64,000 bases of DNA, from positions 2,166,475 through 2,230,474 of the forward strand of contig JAZGUH010000005.1 of NCBI GenBank assembly GCA_037893225.1. The letters are read 5' to 3'. Position 1 is the stretch's first letter. Each line of letters begins with the position of its first letter. The translations under genes were made by a program, and so were the position numbers. The notes under the pieces are model-generated. The model ran no database searches, had not been told where the DNA came from, and worked only from the letters and a program-made list of their open reading frames with translations. The stretch comes from Hippasteria phrygiana (lineage: Eukaryota; Echinodermata; Asteroidea; Valvatida; Goniasteridae). Shown here one piece after another: positions 37,870-49,760 of the stretch.

Positions 37870-39444
37870 CATAGGAGAGACGGCTGCCATGCGAAAAAAG
37901 ACGCACCGCCACACTTCACGCCTGGGACGTGACGAGCTATCCCTGCGATTAATTAGCAATCCATCCCCCGCCCGCGATCCGGCACGATATTCTATTACAT
38001 TGAGCGATCCCTCTCCAGTAGTCCTTCGAATTATGAATGGAGTTAAGTCTGAAGACGGTTCATTGTGCATCAAGACAATGCATCATTTTGTCATGTAAAT
38101 TCTGTATGTTTCTATTTTTCTTAACTCTAATGCATTTTCTTATTTCAGCCGAGCAATCTTTAATGACGTCTCCATTTTTATTGAAGCTGTACGTCCGCGC
38201 TCTGACTGGCAGTATTTTATCTACTATAACAAGTTGTGAAAGAAAACTACCGAGAACAAGAAATGTACTTAGGCCCTACTAAGTTTCTGCACTGTGAACT
38301 CTATTTCGTCTTCCTCAAATGTATTTTTTATGTGCATGCTACGCGAGAAGATGAATATGCATCAATACTGTAGAAATAAGCCAGTTCGGTATTTCAACTG
38401 CGCATGTGCAAAATTCCATTTGATCCCGAATGACCCGCGTGACCTAACGCGCGCGTGTGAACGCAAAAGGTGGTCGCACAACGCGCACGTGTTAAATTCA
38501 GTCAGAATGGGAGTCCGCGTAACATGGCGTGCCATTACGTCAGCAATTTTATCCCGAATAACCTTTGACCTTTGAGATACCGAACTGGCTTAATTAGGAG
38601 CGTCCCGCTCATCATTCCAAATTTGAAACCTTTTTGAACCTGTTACTTATCCTCGGTCGATTTTTGTGTGGAATGTCTCACTGGAAAAGTCAGAACTTAA
38701 AGATTCGCAATTCAGTTTGAAAATGTATTTTCAGGGTGATTCGCCAAAGCTCTAAACAGCTGAAACATTGTATACAATCTACATAGCCAAAATGAACAGT
38801 TGGTTTTCTTTTAATCGCTGATTTAAAGGTATGATATAGCACTCACTGGCGACACACCGTTGCAGGCAAAGGAAAAAGTGAAAAACTGTTGTTTTAACTA
38901 ATCAACAGTGATTCTTGCACATTCATATGGGGTTATTTCGATTGCTAAAATTGAAATGGAGGTCTTCACTCTTCACATACAATTGTCTCGACGATGAGAG
39001 CATTTCAGACGGAAATAATTCCCATGAGGATAGGTACTGATACCATCTTTATAAAGTTTAAACAGTACGCCTTCAGATTGAAACTCATCAATTTATTTTC
39101 TGATCGTTCAAAGCTATATTTCGACCAATTATTGTTTCAGTTCTCGTGGTACTGTCTCGGGAATGTGTCCATGCGTTTAGGCTATACATGTATCATGCAT
39201 ATATGCCAGCACAAATTTACACTTGGCTAAACATGTTCGAGGCACGCGTGCATTATGATATCGTCCAGGGGCTGTTGTAAAGCATTTTTCAAACTCCATT
39301 TTCCAACATGTCAATCCTATAGACGGAGCTGGTCTGCCCTGGGGTTATGTCTTTAGGAAACACTTTAAAATTGAATCTGTTGGGGGTTTGTGTATTGGGT
39401 GCTCGTGCTTCTCACAATGACCAATTCTGAAAGTTGTTTCTTTT

Positions 39445-39462
39445 TGTGTGTGTGTGTGTGTG
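39445..39462. repeat. (TG)n microsatellite
   Basis: Nine TG units, intronic. Confidence 0.9.
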
Positions 39463-39723
39463 AATTGTGATTCAAGAGCAATTGTTAGGCATCTGTATAT
39501 GGAAATAGAGCGTTACGTTTGGGCGGTTTTGTATGTCTTTGTCTAGGTAACATGTGCATAGTGATGGAGTTGGGAGTTTAGTATTGAACAAATGCTCAAA
39601 TTAAGTTCAGTGCTCATGCTCCAAAACATTCATCCTTGAATGTGTGGCCTTTTCATGTTTCCGAAGGTCTCAAAACTAAATAATGATTTCTTACATGTAA
39701 CTTTGTGTTGATGTTAAAATATT

Positions 39724-40190
39724 ATTGGACCTTGTTTATGATCGATAATGCATGTGATCGATTCCCTAATTATCGACGTGATATAAACCAATCTATCGAT
39801 TGTCGACCAAACAGGCTCTTCGGGTTTGGGTTAGAGTTTAAGGTATTGTGCTCAATAATGCTTTCTCATAATTATCAACAGGTCTCGAACCTTAACTAAA
39901 CTTACTTTTACATGCAATTTGTTCGTCCAATATTACTAATCCTTGTTTTTGATCAACAATTTGATTGATTTAGTGAATCAATGTGATATCAACCAATATG
40001 TAAATCTATCGACCAAACGGGCCGTTTGGAACTGTATTCTCATAAATGTTTTCAGCAGGTCCCAAAACAATACGTATTTGATTGGTCTGACAATTGGACC
40101 ATGTTTGTAATCGATAATGCATGTAATCGATTCACCGATCGATAAACCAATATATCAATCTATCGACCAAACAGGCTGTTCGGCACCAAG
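39724..40190 (+). repeat. Triplicated intron/exon-boundary segment
   Basis: Three diverged tandem copies begin near 39724, 39932 and 40093. Copies 1 and 3 share ATTGGACCWTGTTTRT followed by ATCGATAATGCATGT. All share CTATCGA..GACCAAACRGGC. Copy 3 ends in the real LIM2 splice acceptor (AACAG|GCTGTTCGG, exon from 40175). Copy 1 has AACAG|GCTCTTCGG at 39814/39815. Copy 2 has AACGG|GCCGTTTGG at 40020/40021, losing the AG. Copies 1 and 2 also share a trailing TTCTCATAA..CARCAGGTC block. The duplication therefore took in the intron end and at least about 9 exon bases. Confidence 0.8.
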
Positions 40191-40467
40191 TGCGCCAAGT
40201 GCAGCCAGGGCTTCGACAAGAACGACTTCGTCATGCGGGCCCGCAACAAAATCTACCACATCGAGTGCTTTCGCTGCGTGGCTTGCAGCCGCCAGCTGAT
40301 CCCTGGGGACGAGTTTGCGCTCCGGGAGGACGGGCTGTTCTGCAAGGCCGACCACGAGATGCTAGAGCGAAGCGGGCTTGGCGGCGCGGGGGACGGCACG
40401 GTGGTCGTCAGCAACGGCGGCGGACCCACCAACAACAACAATGGCAACCACCGGAACTACATGAACG
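40175..40467 (+). CDS. ISL1: Islet LIM2 exon
   Basis: Encodes residues 79-176 and the first base of codon 177. LIM2 ligands are C85, C88, H107, C110, C113, C116, C135 and D138, within sequence almost identical to vertebrate Islet LIM2 ([20 protein letters not shown]). After LIM2 comes a lineage-specific Gly/Asn-rich linker (residues 146-173, with N165-N168). The acceptor AACAG|G completes the Arg codon split with the previous exon. The donor is AACG|GTAGGT. Islet LIM domains bind LDB/CLIM adaptors and restrain homeodomain DNA binding. Confidence 0.97.
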
Positions 40468-43400
40468 GTAGGTTTTTTTGGTGGGGAACGAAAGCTAAGT
40501 CAGAGCTCATCAACATCAGAGGTTGATCAGATGGGGAATCAAGTCCCTTTATTTGTACTGGGGAAAACTATGAGTCATTTTTTTTGTCTCGTGCGCTCAC
40601 CATACATACACTTTGGGCAGTATTCTGTTGACAGGGGTGTGGGTGGCATTACATCTGCCTACTTTAAACATGGAGGTATAGGAAAATTTAAACAAATGTG
40701 CGAACATTTAATGAACCATTTACCAAGTGAAAATTTGTGACAGCCTACATGCATATCTCATATCAATCATAATTAATCAGTAACAGCATCATATCATGAC
40801 GTCATTGATTTTTGTGGGCATTAAAGAATATCACATCACTTCAAATTTCGTGCTGAGATACCAGGGAAACATACCGTACTTTAAGAAAACGTTCTCAAAA
40901 CTAAATTGTCGACACGTTCATAACCACACCACACGTCATAATAACGGCAAACAGTGTTATGACGTCAAAGAATATCACTTCTAATTAATTTAGTGCTAGG
41001 AAACAAGTGAAACAACTATACTGAGAATCGACTAAAAACCAGTATTTTTCTATTCATTTCATTAACCGATTTACCAAATGAGTTTTGCTGACATACCTTC
41101 ATAATCTTTCTTCACATCAAATTCAAATTCATAGCATACAGTGCCAAGACGCCATATAAACCATTCATTTCTACTTGTCCATAAAGAATATCAAAATAGC
41201 ACTTCAGAATTTTATATTGTATACCAGGGAACAGAAAAGATGATTGAAAACAAACTATTGAAAGTAGAAAGATTTTGTTACCAAACAACAGAAACAGAAT
41301 GCATTTAAACTTATTCTCGGCCATTGAGATAATTCATATATACAAATACAGTACCGGTATAGCTATTCCTAATTCCTTAATAAAATGTTCATTTATAATA
41401 ACGATATAAGAAGACTTACTATTTATAGAGAATGTTTTATAATACATACGACTGTTTATTTATACCATAACGTACACCGTTACTTGATTGTGGCCTTTAA
41501 TATCGAGAGTCAATATTTTGACTATAGGCTTAGCGCTTTTTCTAACTTGAAGGTGGGCATTAATAAATATTTCACGAGCACAGTGAAGTACTCTTCATGT
41601 ACGTTGTTAAGCCTGTGCCAGATTACAAATGGGCAACGTGCCCCTTTAATACCAATCCATACCAAAACACACATGATAACAGATCAATGATTAAAATATG
41701 AGATTATATTCCACCGATTCCAGACTGCCGCGGGCAAGCGGTTCCGTTCTCTAGGAATCGATACTAATTAACACGCCGACCTTGTAAAAGTTGTATTGCG
41801 AGTACATACCGCGCAGTCAATAAACGTTGCGTCAGTTTCGAGAAAATGATATTGTTCAAACCAGTATTCGGTTCGAGTTCTTCGACTTTATTAATGTAGG
41901 CCTATTCCAAGCAGTAACTTAGACCATGGAGAAATAAGACACTTAGACCAAATCAAAATGCAGTTCTATTTTATTGCAGACAGCCCCAAACGAATTTTAG
42001 GCCCCCCCCCCTCCACAATAGACGCAAGAATCACAAACAATTTGAAATAATAATTTGAACCCTTTTGACAAATCTAATTAAGCAAGTGTAAGTTTGCAGG
42101 GTGACTTAAAAAGTGATGCTTAAAAAGTAATGTGATCGTAATGTTGCTTGCAATAAATTAACAGGTTGCCGTTTTATTAAGTGCACTATTTGGATAGTTT
42201 GGGGTTGTTTTTTCTTCTGTAATTGTCTACATGGACGGCTGTCATTGTTTGTAGGAAACGAGGAATACCCTCGACCTTCCTGTACGTTTATCAGAAATAA
42301 AAAACCCATTTTCTAGTAAAGTAAATTCAGCGGCATTACCGTGTGCGATGAAGCTATAAGCATACAGGATATGTACATTATGTACGTGCCAAGTCCCCGC
42401 TGCTCTATCCGTCTCTCTCTCCCTAGCACACAGTGTTATCAAGCTCTTTGTTAGCACCCATAACCAGCCCAATCAAAAATCTGACTATTATTCCAACATC
42501 AAACATACACGGGCCCGGTCATCTACAATTTCCAATTCATATACGAGATTTTTTCTTTCTTTTCTCTTGGTCTTTTTATCGGTGGAACGGCTGCCGTGGT
42601 GAGCCACCTGAGGCCCGCCTAGCCCGTAGCGTGACACGCTGAATAGGAGCTCAGCTCGCGGTATGAGATTGCCAAACCCTATACCCCGCACCGCGGCCAA
42701 TATGTCCAGTAATCAGTGCACCGCACGCTCACAAATAAAGGGACAAGGGTACACATATTCATATCCCAAGACCAATCTAGCCTCTCTGTTGTTGTTGTGT
42801 TCGAGTTTTTTTGTGGCCTTGCCGTTGTGGATAGAACTCAATCAGGACGATAGGACAGCATATGGGGGATGTATAAACGAAGCCTCAGTCAGCCGGAGTC
42901 CTTTGGGAAATGCGCAGCCAATTACAACCCACCGATGTCAATTTAATCGTATTAAACCCATACCGCTTGATCAGAAACATCATAATGTATAAAACTCGCA
43001 ATTACGGTGACACGCACGTGGACAGTTGGAACAAATATTTGAGGGAAACCAATTTATATTCGTATTTTGTGTTTGGCTGAAATTGTGCCTTTCTCCTATG
43101 CAACATACACAAGCATAATATGCTAAATTCACTCTATTTTGTTGCATTGTAAAAGACTGTCCAATCCCTATACAAGGGGTTACTCGATTTAATATGATCC
43201 GACTGAACAAATTTTCTATCTTGTATCATGTCAAGTCCTTCAAAGGCTAAAATTACAGACTTATAGGATACGAGATACGGGAATAGGATACGAGTGGACT
43301 TTTTGGTCATTTTGATTTGGTGTAAATAATAGTGGTTGGCATCGTTACCAGGTTAAAACCACTTTTCATCTCTAACTATCACTGTCTTGTTTTTGAATGT

Positions 43401-44583
43401 ATATACATTTGTAGACCTTTATTATGGTACAGCCATCTTGTTTTTCTCCTATTAAAATCAATGTAACTAAACCGAGGCTGGAATGAAAAATAGTCTGGCA
43501 CCTTCATTTAATAATTGGAATCACTATTCATAATTGCTAAGGCATACAGGGGACAAGACAAAGATGGTGACAGCATGATAAAGGTCTATGCACACGATGT
43601 AAAACCATTATTACTACATGTCCTTGTTTCAGCCAAACGTTTCACATGATTACACAGCATCCATCATTTTGCCAGCATACAACAAAACTCGGATACCACT
43701 TCCCGCCGTTGTGCTAAACCCAACCCTTTGTAAGCTGTTTCACGTAAATCTGGAAAAGAAACGGTCCTAAAATACTGCATACAAAATCCACCATCTGTGA
43801 TCAAAAGAGATAGAAAAAAACCACCATAGCCAAAACAAAGCGGAACAAAAACGCCTGCACGCGCTCGAATTCTCGATAAGGTACTTTGCGTGTTTTTTTG
43901 TGCGCCCGTCGTCTGTCATCACACAACATGCTGTGCGGCCGTTGTGCGACTAACGCATATCATATTTTTGTATACTATAATATTCTTGTACTTTGTGTAG
44001 CGGATGATCACTAAAAAAAGAAACGTTTACATCGTTCTGGAGTGTGTAGACATGAGACCACTTCATGACTCCATACTCGGTAAAGGACCAGACGAATTGA
44101 GAGAACTGTACTAGGGCTTGAGCCAGACATGATTAGAGGACCTTGTATGTTTGCTTGAGCCGCCTGGTTCCGGGGGAAAAGCGTCCTTTTAAACGCGCAG
44201 AGTGGCCTAGCCACCAACCCTTCTCTGGTTGAACTTCCCACGGCTCTCGTTAGCCGCTTGCGAGACAGACTTATTTGAACGAAGGATACCCTTGAATGGT
44301 CATCGAGCTATCCTCTCAGGCAAGCGCCACCGCGCAATGCACTGAACTCTGGATCGGTGGGCCTGAATTACTATCTAATCGGGGCAAACTGATAATGAAT
44401 TTCCTGAAATGGGTTAAATATTTCCTCGTGAGAACGTGACTTGTGGGTTATTACTTATGAAATGAAATCACTTCGAGCGTCATGTTTGAATTCAACTTTA
44501 AAACAACAAATTTGGTGCCTTAATTTATTTTATCTTAGTAGTTTGGAAGAGTATTTTTTGTTACAAAAAACAAATCATATTAT

Positions 44584-44895
44584 GCCCCGACAGGGGTAAA
44601 TGTCATCATCATCATCCCGATCGGAGGTTCCCATGTGACCCCGATCGGGGCACCCCGTCACCATTTCTTCCAATCAGAAGACATGCTGTCTACGGGTTGG
44701 TTATGTTGAACATTAAAATATGTTCATAAATTTATGTTTTGTTTGTTTTTCAATCACACTATACCCCGATTGGGGTCATTGTCACAATCACCCCGATCGG
44801 ACGGGTTTCCACTTGACCCCAATAGGGGCATCCTCATCATTTCACCCGATCGGAGTGCTGTCCACGAGTAGCCCCTATTGTCGCCCCATCCTTCA
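44584..44895. repeat. Minisatellite with CCCCGATCGGGG palindromic core
   Basis: Units of about 25-30 bp each begin with CCCCGATCGGGG or a variant (CCCCGACAGGGG, CCCCGATTGGGG, CCCCAATAGGGG, CCCGATCGGA) followed by TCATCATCA- or TTCCACTTGA-like spacers. One block is 44584-44672 and a second is 44762-44895, separated by AT-rich DNA. Confidence 0.7.
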
Positions 44896-45587
44896 ACTAA
44901 CAACTGACACCGAGGGGCCTAATTGGCGATCATGAGCAGTTGGGGCGGTGGACTTTATTCCCAATCAGGCCGTTCTCAATTGGTTCTTGACGCACTGGGC
45001 TCGCCTGTGTGTCTGGGTTCGTGTGTCGTGCACAGCCCTGGAACACGATAAGGTCTATAGTCAACTTTGCGTGCATGTTGAAAGTTGCACCCCATTATAT
45101 TAATAGAAGGCATACAGATGACAGTGATTAAAAACATGAAATTATTTCAAAGTCTCTCACTTGTTTGACACAAACTATAAACTGGACAATGTTTATTCAT
45201 CTTTTGTTTCATATTGAATTTCAAGCTTACCACCAACTATTTAAGATATTCTCCGCTTTAGCACCCCGCATGTTATTTTCAGAGCACCAGAGTGGCCGCT
45301 GAAACCCAAACAAAAAACTACAAAATGCGGCCATGTTTTAGAGTCTTGTGCACCCAAAAGCCGTCAGGCCGAAGGCCCACAATCTCAGGCAAAACTTGCT
45401 TTTCACATTCTTACAATCCGTCACTTGTACAGTCCTCGAATTTGAGAAATATCGGCATACTTGTGTGATAATCATGGGCGGAAATATTTTCTACACCTTT
45501 TATAAAGGCATGCTCCCTGATAACGTTTGGACCAAATAGACGGAATGATTCCTTATTTAGTGCCTATAACTCGTTTCGACGTTCGTG

Positions 45588-45715
45588 CAACGTATCGTGG
45601 ATAGTTGCCGCACGCACGCGTCACGAAGTGACGGATCGTCCATTGGTTTTGTACACACGATACGTCAATTCGTGATGCGGCAACTATCCACGATACGTCA
45701 CTTCGTGGTGCGACT
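45588..45715. mobile_element. Foldback MITE, GTATCGTGGATAGTTGCCGC family, copy 1
   Basis: The left arm CGTATCGTGGATAGTTGCCGC (from 45591) is inverted at the right as GCGGCAACTATCCACGATACG, with inner CACGAAGTGACG-type repeats and a central CATTGGTTTTGTACAC. The right end reaches GTGGTGCGACT at 45715; the left end is eroded. A second copy lies at 60442-60576 in opposite orientation. Confidence 0.75.
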
Positions 45716-46379
45716 GACGGGTGCACCACACTAATTCCAGCTCCATTGACAACAGTGTAAAATCAACAAAGTTCAGGGCCCAATAACCTGTACCCCAGCA
45801 TCACTGGGGTCTACACAAACAAATGCCACTTATTGTCTGATCTTTTGTCTGTCCATTTCTTTTCTATTTTTAGGGGGTTAACCAATTACATTTTTAATTA
45901 TTGACACAAAACAAACCCACCTCCAAAAAAGTCCTATTTCCCAAGCCGATCAACAGCCATTTTTAACATGGCATCCCTCCACTTTCTCGGGCAAATAGGA
46001 CCCATTTTTCAACAGTAATTTTATCAAGTCTGCACACAGATGGAAGCCCAGAAACCAGGGAGTTGATGCTGGGCTATGTTTACACAATCCCACAATTTTT
46101 GGAGGCACAAACTCTCCTTTTTCAAAAAAAGTTGTGGGTATACATTTTATGTTGATGAGCTGGCGCATAAATTCGGACATGAATTAGTGAGTGCACCCTG
46201 ACGAATTGTTACGGTCGTGTTGTTGACTTTTCATGATTGTGGTTTGTGGTTGATGTGCACTCTGCAATATTTGGCTCGTGAAAATACCTTTCAGTTGTGC
46301 GTGTATAATCTCGCGAGGCTCTATTTGCTTTTCCCTGAACATAATAATACATGTACATGTATTTTTGTATCGCTATACA

Positions 46380-46530
46380 TGTGAGGACATTCCTTTGTTT
46401 CCCTTTGATATAACCCATCCCCATAGACTAAGCACTAGTTTGCCTGTCCTCACATTTTCCCGAACAAAGAAAAAAAATGTGAGGACAGTTTTGTTCCCTT
46501 TGTTATACCCTCTTTTCTGTCCTCACTTTT
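46380..46530. repeat. Dispersed TGTGAGGACA / TGTCCTCACA repeats
   Basis: The word occurs in both orientations at about 46380, 46445, 46480 and 46518, alternating with TTTGTTTCCCTTTG / TTTGTTCCCTTTG and TATAACCC blocks. This implies a diverged unit of about 65-100 bp. Confidence 0.5.
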
Positions 46531-48469
46531 AATGCGATACCATGACATGTATACACACGCTCATCTTTGTATACACCTGTGTAAAAATAGCGCCCCCAAT
46601 CCTCACAAGACATCGTCGAATGTTACCGAGTCGGGTCATAAAAAGCCAACTTGTGGTTACATAAGAGTGCATTATTATCTTGTCACAGGACTAGATGTTC
46701 TCTGTTTAGACACAAACTCAACTTGCAAAAGCCATGTGGGAATTACTACGCGCTGTTTCCGTGTAATACAACCGCCCACGGAGCTAAAAACAAGAATTAA
46801 TTGACCCGTTGCCACGGCAACGGAGAGCTTAACACCACCCTTGGGATACCCCCAAGAATAAAATCACAATGTGGCAGTAAACTGGGTCAGTGTTTAATAA
46901 TATCCTTTTTATTGGGCATACCTCGTCATCTTTCTGCGCAAAACGGTTTCACGGGTCGCACAATGTCTCACCCTGTTCGTTTCATTAAAGATTCATAATA
47001 CCTGTATTTGTGTTCCGGTGTCATGTCCTCTGAAATATTAAAATCCCGTTGATGGGGCGGACAGAAGCTTGGAAATCCAGGGGCTGGTATTATTCATTGT
47101 GTAACGGGGAGGAGGGAGACATGGCCTGACAGAATGAGCGGAACGTCGCACTATGGCATGGTAGAAACAACCATTATTTTTTCACTGGAAAGTTGATTTG
47201 AGGATTTTAAAATTTTTCTTACCTGGGAAAACCCCTCTTCTATCTGAACTTCCCAAGGTTTCATAAAAGAATTCCATCTCCTATTGTTTGGGCGTTTTTG
47301 TTTTTTTGTGCACTGACTGTATAGTTCATACGGTCCTTTTCAAAACAAGGGGGCATAACTCTTTCACTTACAAAAGGTTGTAGCAGGGCTAGAAATGAGC
47401 TGCATCAGACTACCAACACACGTACATCAAATTAAAGCTTATCATCTGTATTTACAGGAAATACGGTACCATAATGTAAGTTTTCAACTATAACTACTTT
47501 CAACCCGTTTCGTGGTGCCAGGTCACGGGGGATATATACTGTGTGGTGTTCGTGTTCATCCCGGGAGTCCGTACCTCAGTCGTCACGCATCGCTGGCTAC
47601 CTCGCGTCGCGGGGACTGTGCCAACATTTCCCCCCCTTGATTGGCTTCGGCGGACGCACGGCAGAACGAGTCCCGACGGACTTCAGAACGAGAGACAGCA
47701 AAATCGACAGAGAAAAAAAATATAATAAACTGCGCTTTACAAAGAGCAAGATCAGCACTGAAACAAAACGGAGACGCCATTCGGGCAGATCAAATACCCG
47801 CCATAGGTGCTGCTTATAGTGTCTCGCCGCCCGCTGTATAAAGCCGAGAATCAATTCGAATTTAGTAATCAAACGCGCCTGACCGCAGATAAAGGGAAGA
47901 ATTTATGTCCTAGAAGGGAGATTTATATACGCGATGGCCAATTATGAAAGAAGCGACATTATGGACGACGTGACCTGTGACATTGGCCGTGTCCTCTGTT
48001 GATTAATGAGATATCTGATGCCCATGATTAAGCTTATTTAACGGTTAAATAGAATCATGCATTACATCTGTGAACAACTCTCTATTGGAGATGATAGCAA
48101 GATAGAAAGTTTTTATTATGCATTCAGAAACCGGTAGAGAACACTAACAATATTTTACACACGTGATGCACATGGTTTGTTTCTGGTATATATCGAGGAC
48201 AGGGAACAAAAGGATCTTATAAAAGAACATTCGATTGGTAAGCTGTCCTCGGTTGATAATCGTTTCCATACCAATGAAATGAATACTTACCAAAAGTTCA
48301 AGTACAATCAAGAAAGGCATCAGAAGGCCAGTAGGCAGTCCTCGATGTACAAACTTTGAAACCCGTTAGTTGATGATCGAATTGTACTTCACAGAACTCT
48401 AGTTGTTACAAACAACGGGCGTCTTTTGCCACAAATATATATATTAGAATCCTGTTCTGTGAGATGAGG

Positions 48470-48850
48470 TATCGTGAGTCTGTGCTCTCTTAAATTGTCC
48501 CATTCTATGGGGTCAAATACATTATCACTATATACTGGCCACACGGGTACCCATTTACTCCCCGGTGGAGAGAAGCAATTTGTGACAAAGTGCCTTGCTC
48601 AAGGACACACTCGCCGTGACCCCGTTGTGCTGCAAGTTAAGCTGCAAGTTAAAGCACGTCCTTCTAATCAAACCTATACCACCACTGCCCTAATATACGT
48701 GATATGTACCCGCCTCATTTACACATTGGTCACAGAAAATATCTTGCTTAAGGACACAACCACCATGACCCGAATTGGACTCGAACCCACAATCTGTATT
48801 AGTATCAATCGGATCTTGAGTCATAGACCTGGAGGCCATAACAATACGGG
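48470..48850 (-). mobile_element. tRNA-derived SINE, reverse strand
   Basis: Read on the - strand, it starts with a tRNA-like head containing a good B box (GGTTCGAGTCC, complement of 48777-48787). Then comes GTGTCCTTAAGCAAG and, further on, the conserved body GTGTCCTTGAGCAAGGCAC..TTGCTTCTCTCCACC..GTAAATGGGTACC (complement of about 48540-48610). The order tRNA head then body fits a SINE inserted antisense in the intron just before the homeobox exon. The open frame through it is an artefact. Confidence 0.65.
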
Positions 48851-48928
48851 TTGCCTCGTTTGACAGAAGTATGCATCATTTCCTTTCATATTTTTCTTTT
48901 CATTTCTTTTATTTCCCCTTTTGCACAG

Positions 48929-49245
48929 ATGATGACCTTCTTATACCCTCGCCCACGGGCCGCCAGCCCCACTCGGAACCCCTGCCCAACCGGACTGTCC
49001 GCTCCCACTCCCACAAGCAGGAGAAGCCCACCCGAATCCGGACCGTCTTGAACGAGAAGCAACTCCACACCTTACGGACCTGCTATGCGGCCAACCCGCG
49101 GCCGGACGCCTTGATGAAGGAGCAGCTGGTAGAAATGACCAGCCTTAGCCCCCGAGTCATCCGGGTGTGGTTCCAGAACAAGCGCTGCAAGGACAAGAAG
49201 AGGAGTATACTGATGAAACAAATGGCGGAGCAGAACGCCAATAAG
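48929..49245 (+). CDS. ISL1: Islet homeobox exon
   Basis: Encodes residues 177-282. The homeodomain spans about 210-269, with recognition helix [16 protein letters not shown] including W257, F258, N260 (homeodomain position 51) and R262. The sequence is nearly identical to vertebrate ISL1/ISL2 ([20 protein letters not shown]). The linker (177-208) is Pro/His/Ser-rich and less conserved. The acceptor TTTTGCACAG is at 48928, phase 1, and the donor AATAAG|GTAAGA is at 49245, phase 0. The frame stays open past the donor to a stop at 49363. The homeodomain binds TAAT-core DNA. The exons encoding the C-terminal partner-binding region are not recognised in the window. Confidence 0.97.
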
Positions 49246-49388
49246 GTAAGAAAACCTAAGCCCCCAAAAAAAGGACTAACCAAAAACACCCATAGCCACC
49301 CCACCCCCCGCCAAAAAAACCAACCCAATGGAATTAAAACTGTTCACCTCCCGACCCACGTATGATTTCCCTACCATTCGCATAAATA

Positions 49389-49760
49389 GGCGTGTCTAGT
49401 TTTTCTTTTCCTAGGATGGCTAAGTGCACTTTAAATAAATGGGCGTGGTTCGTGTTTCCCCTAGGATGGTTAAAGGCGTTTAACATGAATGGGCGTGTCT
49501 ATTTTTTTCCCTTGTGTGGTAGTGACTCTTGATAATGAATAGCGTGACTATTTTCTCCTCCGATGGTTGAAGCGTTTAACAAATGGCCGTGTCCAGACAC
49601 ATTATTCCATAGGATGATCAGGGGCTCTTGACTTGAATAAAAAGCTTAAACTTTCTAGAAAAAAAAAATTATGACACTGTATTTTTCCCTAAGATCATTC
49701 ATGGTGCTTCACAAAAATAGGCGTGTAAAGGCTCCTTAACCTTCCTAGAAAAAAATATGC
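49389..49760. repeat. Tandem repeat, about 50 bp unit, after the homeobox exon
   Basis: GCGTG cores followed by TATTTTTTTCC, CTAGGATGG and GTTTAACA-like blocks occur at 49390, 49443, 49493, 49542 and 49587 (spacing 53, 50, 49, 45), with a more distant member at 49721. The units are diverged. The array starts only about 140 bp after the exon donor. It contains an AATAAA at 49434. Confidence 0.7.

Larger units (their letters stand above)
32127..40174 (+). other. ISL1: Islet intron between LIM1 and LIM2 exons
   Basis: An 8048-bp GT-AG intron. It contains a foldback MITE (34697), a poly-G tract (37852), a (TG)n run (39445) and the triplicated segment ending at the acceptor. A GC-richer unique patch at about 38380-38580 may be regulatory. 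Open frames inside show no domain. Confidence 0.85.
40468..48928 (+). other. ISL1: Islet intron between LIM2 and homeobox exons
   Basis: An 8461-bp GT-AG intron. It contains a CCCCGATCGGGG minisatellite (44584), a foldback element (45588), GAGGACA-type repeats (46380) and a reversed SINE (48470). A GC-rich unique patch at about 47520-47840 is a possible regulatory element. A right-end-like sequence GTGCCCCTTTAA at about 41628-41640 may be a solo end of a TTAA-type element. Confidence 0.85.
31891..49245 (+). other. ISL1: Islet LIM-homeobox gene, partial gene model
   Basis: Three exons (31891-32126, 40175-40467, 48929-49245) join with canonical GT/AG sites in phases 2 and 1 to give 846 nt, 282 codons with no stop. 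The order is LIM1 (residues 23-79), LIM2 (85-138), linker, then homeodomain (about 210-269). This is the architecture of Islet transcription factors, nuclear regulators of motor-neuron, sensory, endocrine and mesodermal fate that act with LDB co-factors. Human ISL1 has about 349 residues, so roughly 70-100 C-terminal residues are missing here. They include the Islet-specific region that binds LHX3-type partners. The introns are about 8.0 and 8.5 kb. The gene is probably the single pre-duplication orthologue of vertebrate ISL1 and ISL2. Confidence 0.95.

Noticed and set aside
41870..41890. GGTTCGAGTTC as a polymerase III B box
   Set aside because: It lacks an A box and any tRNA-like fold around it.
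48474..48863. 129-codon frame just before the homeobox exon
   Set aside because: It runs through an antisense SINE with a tRNA-type B box; the frame is incidental.
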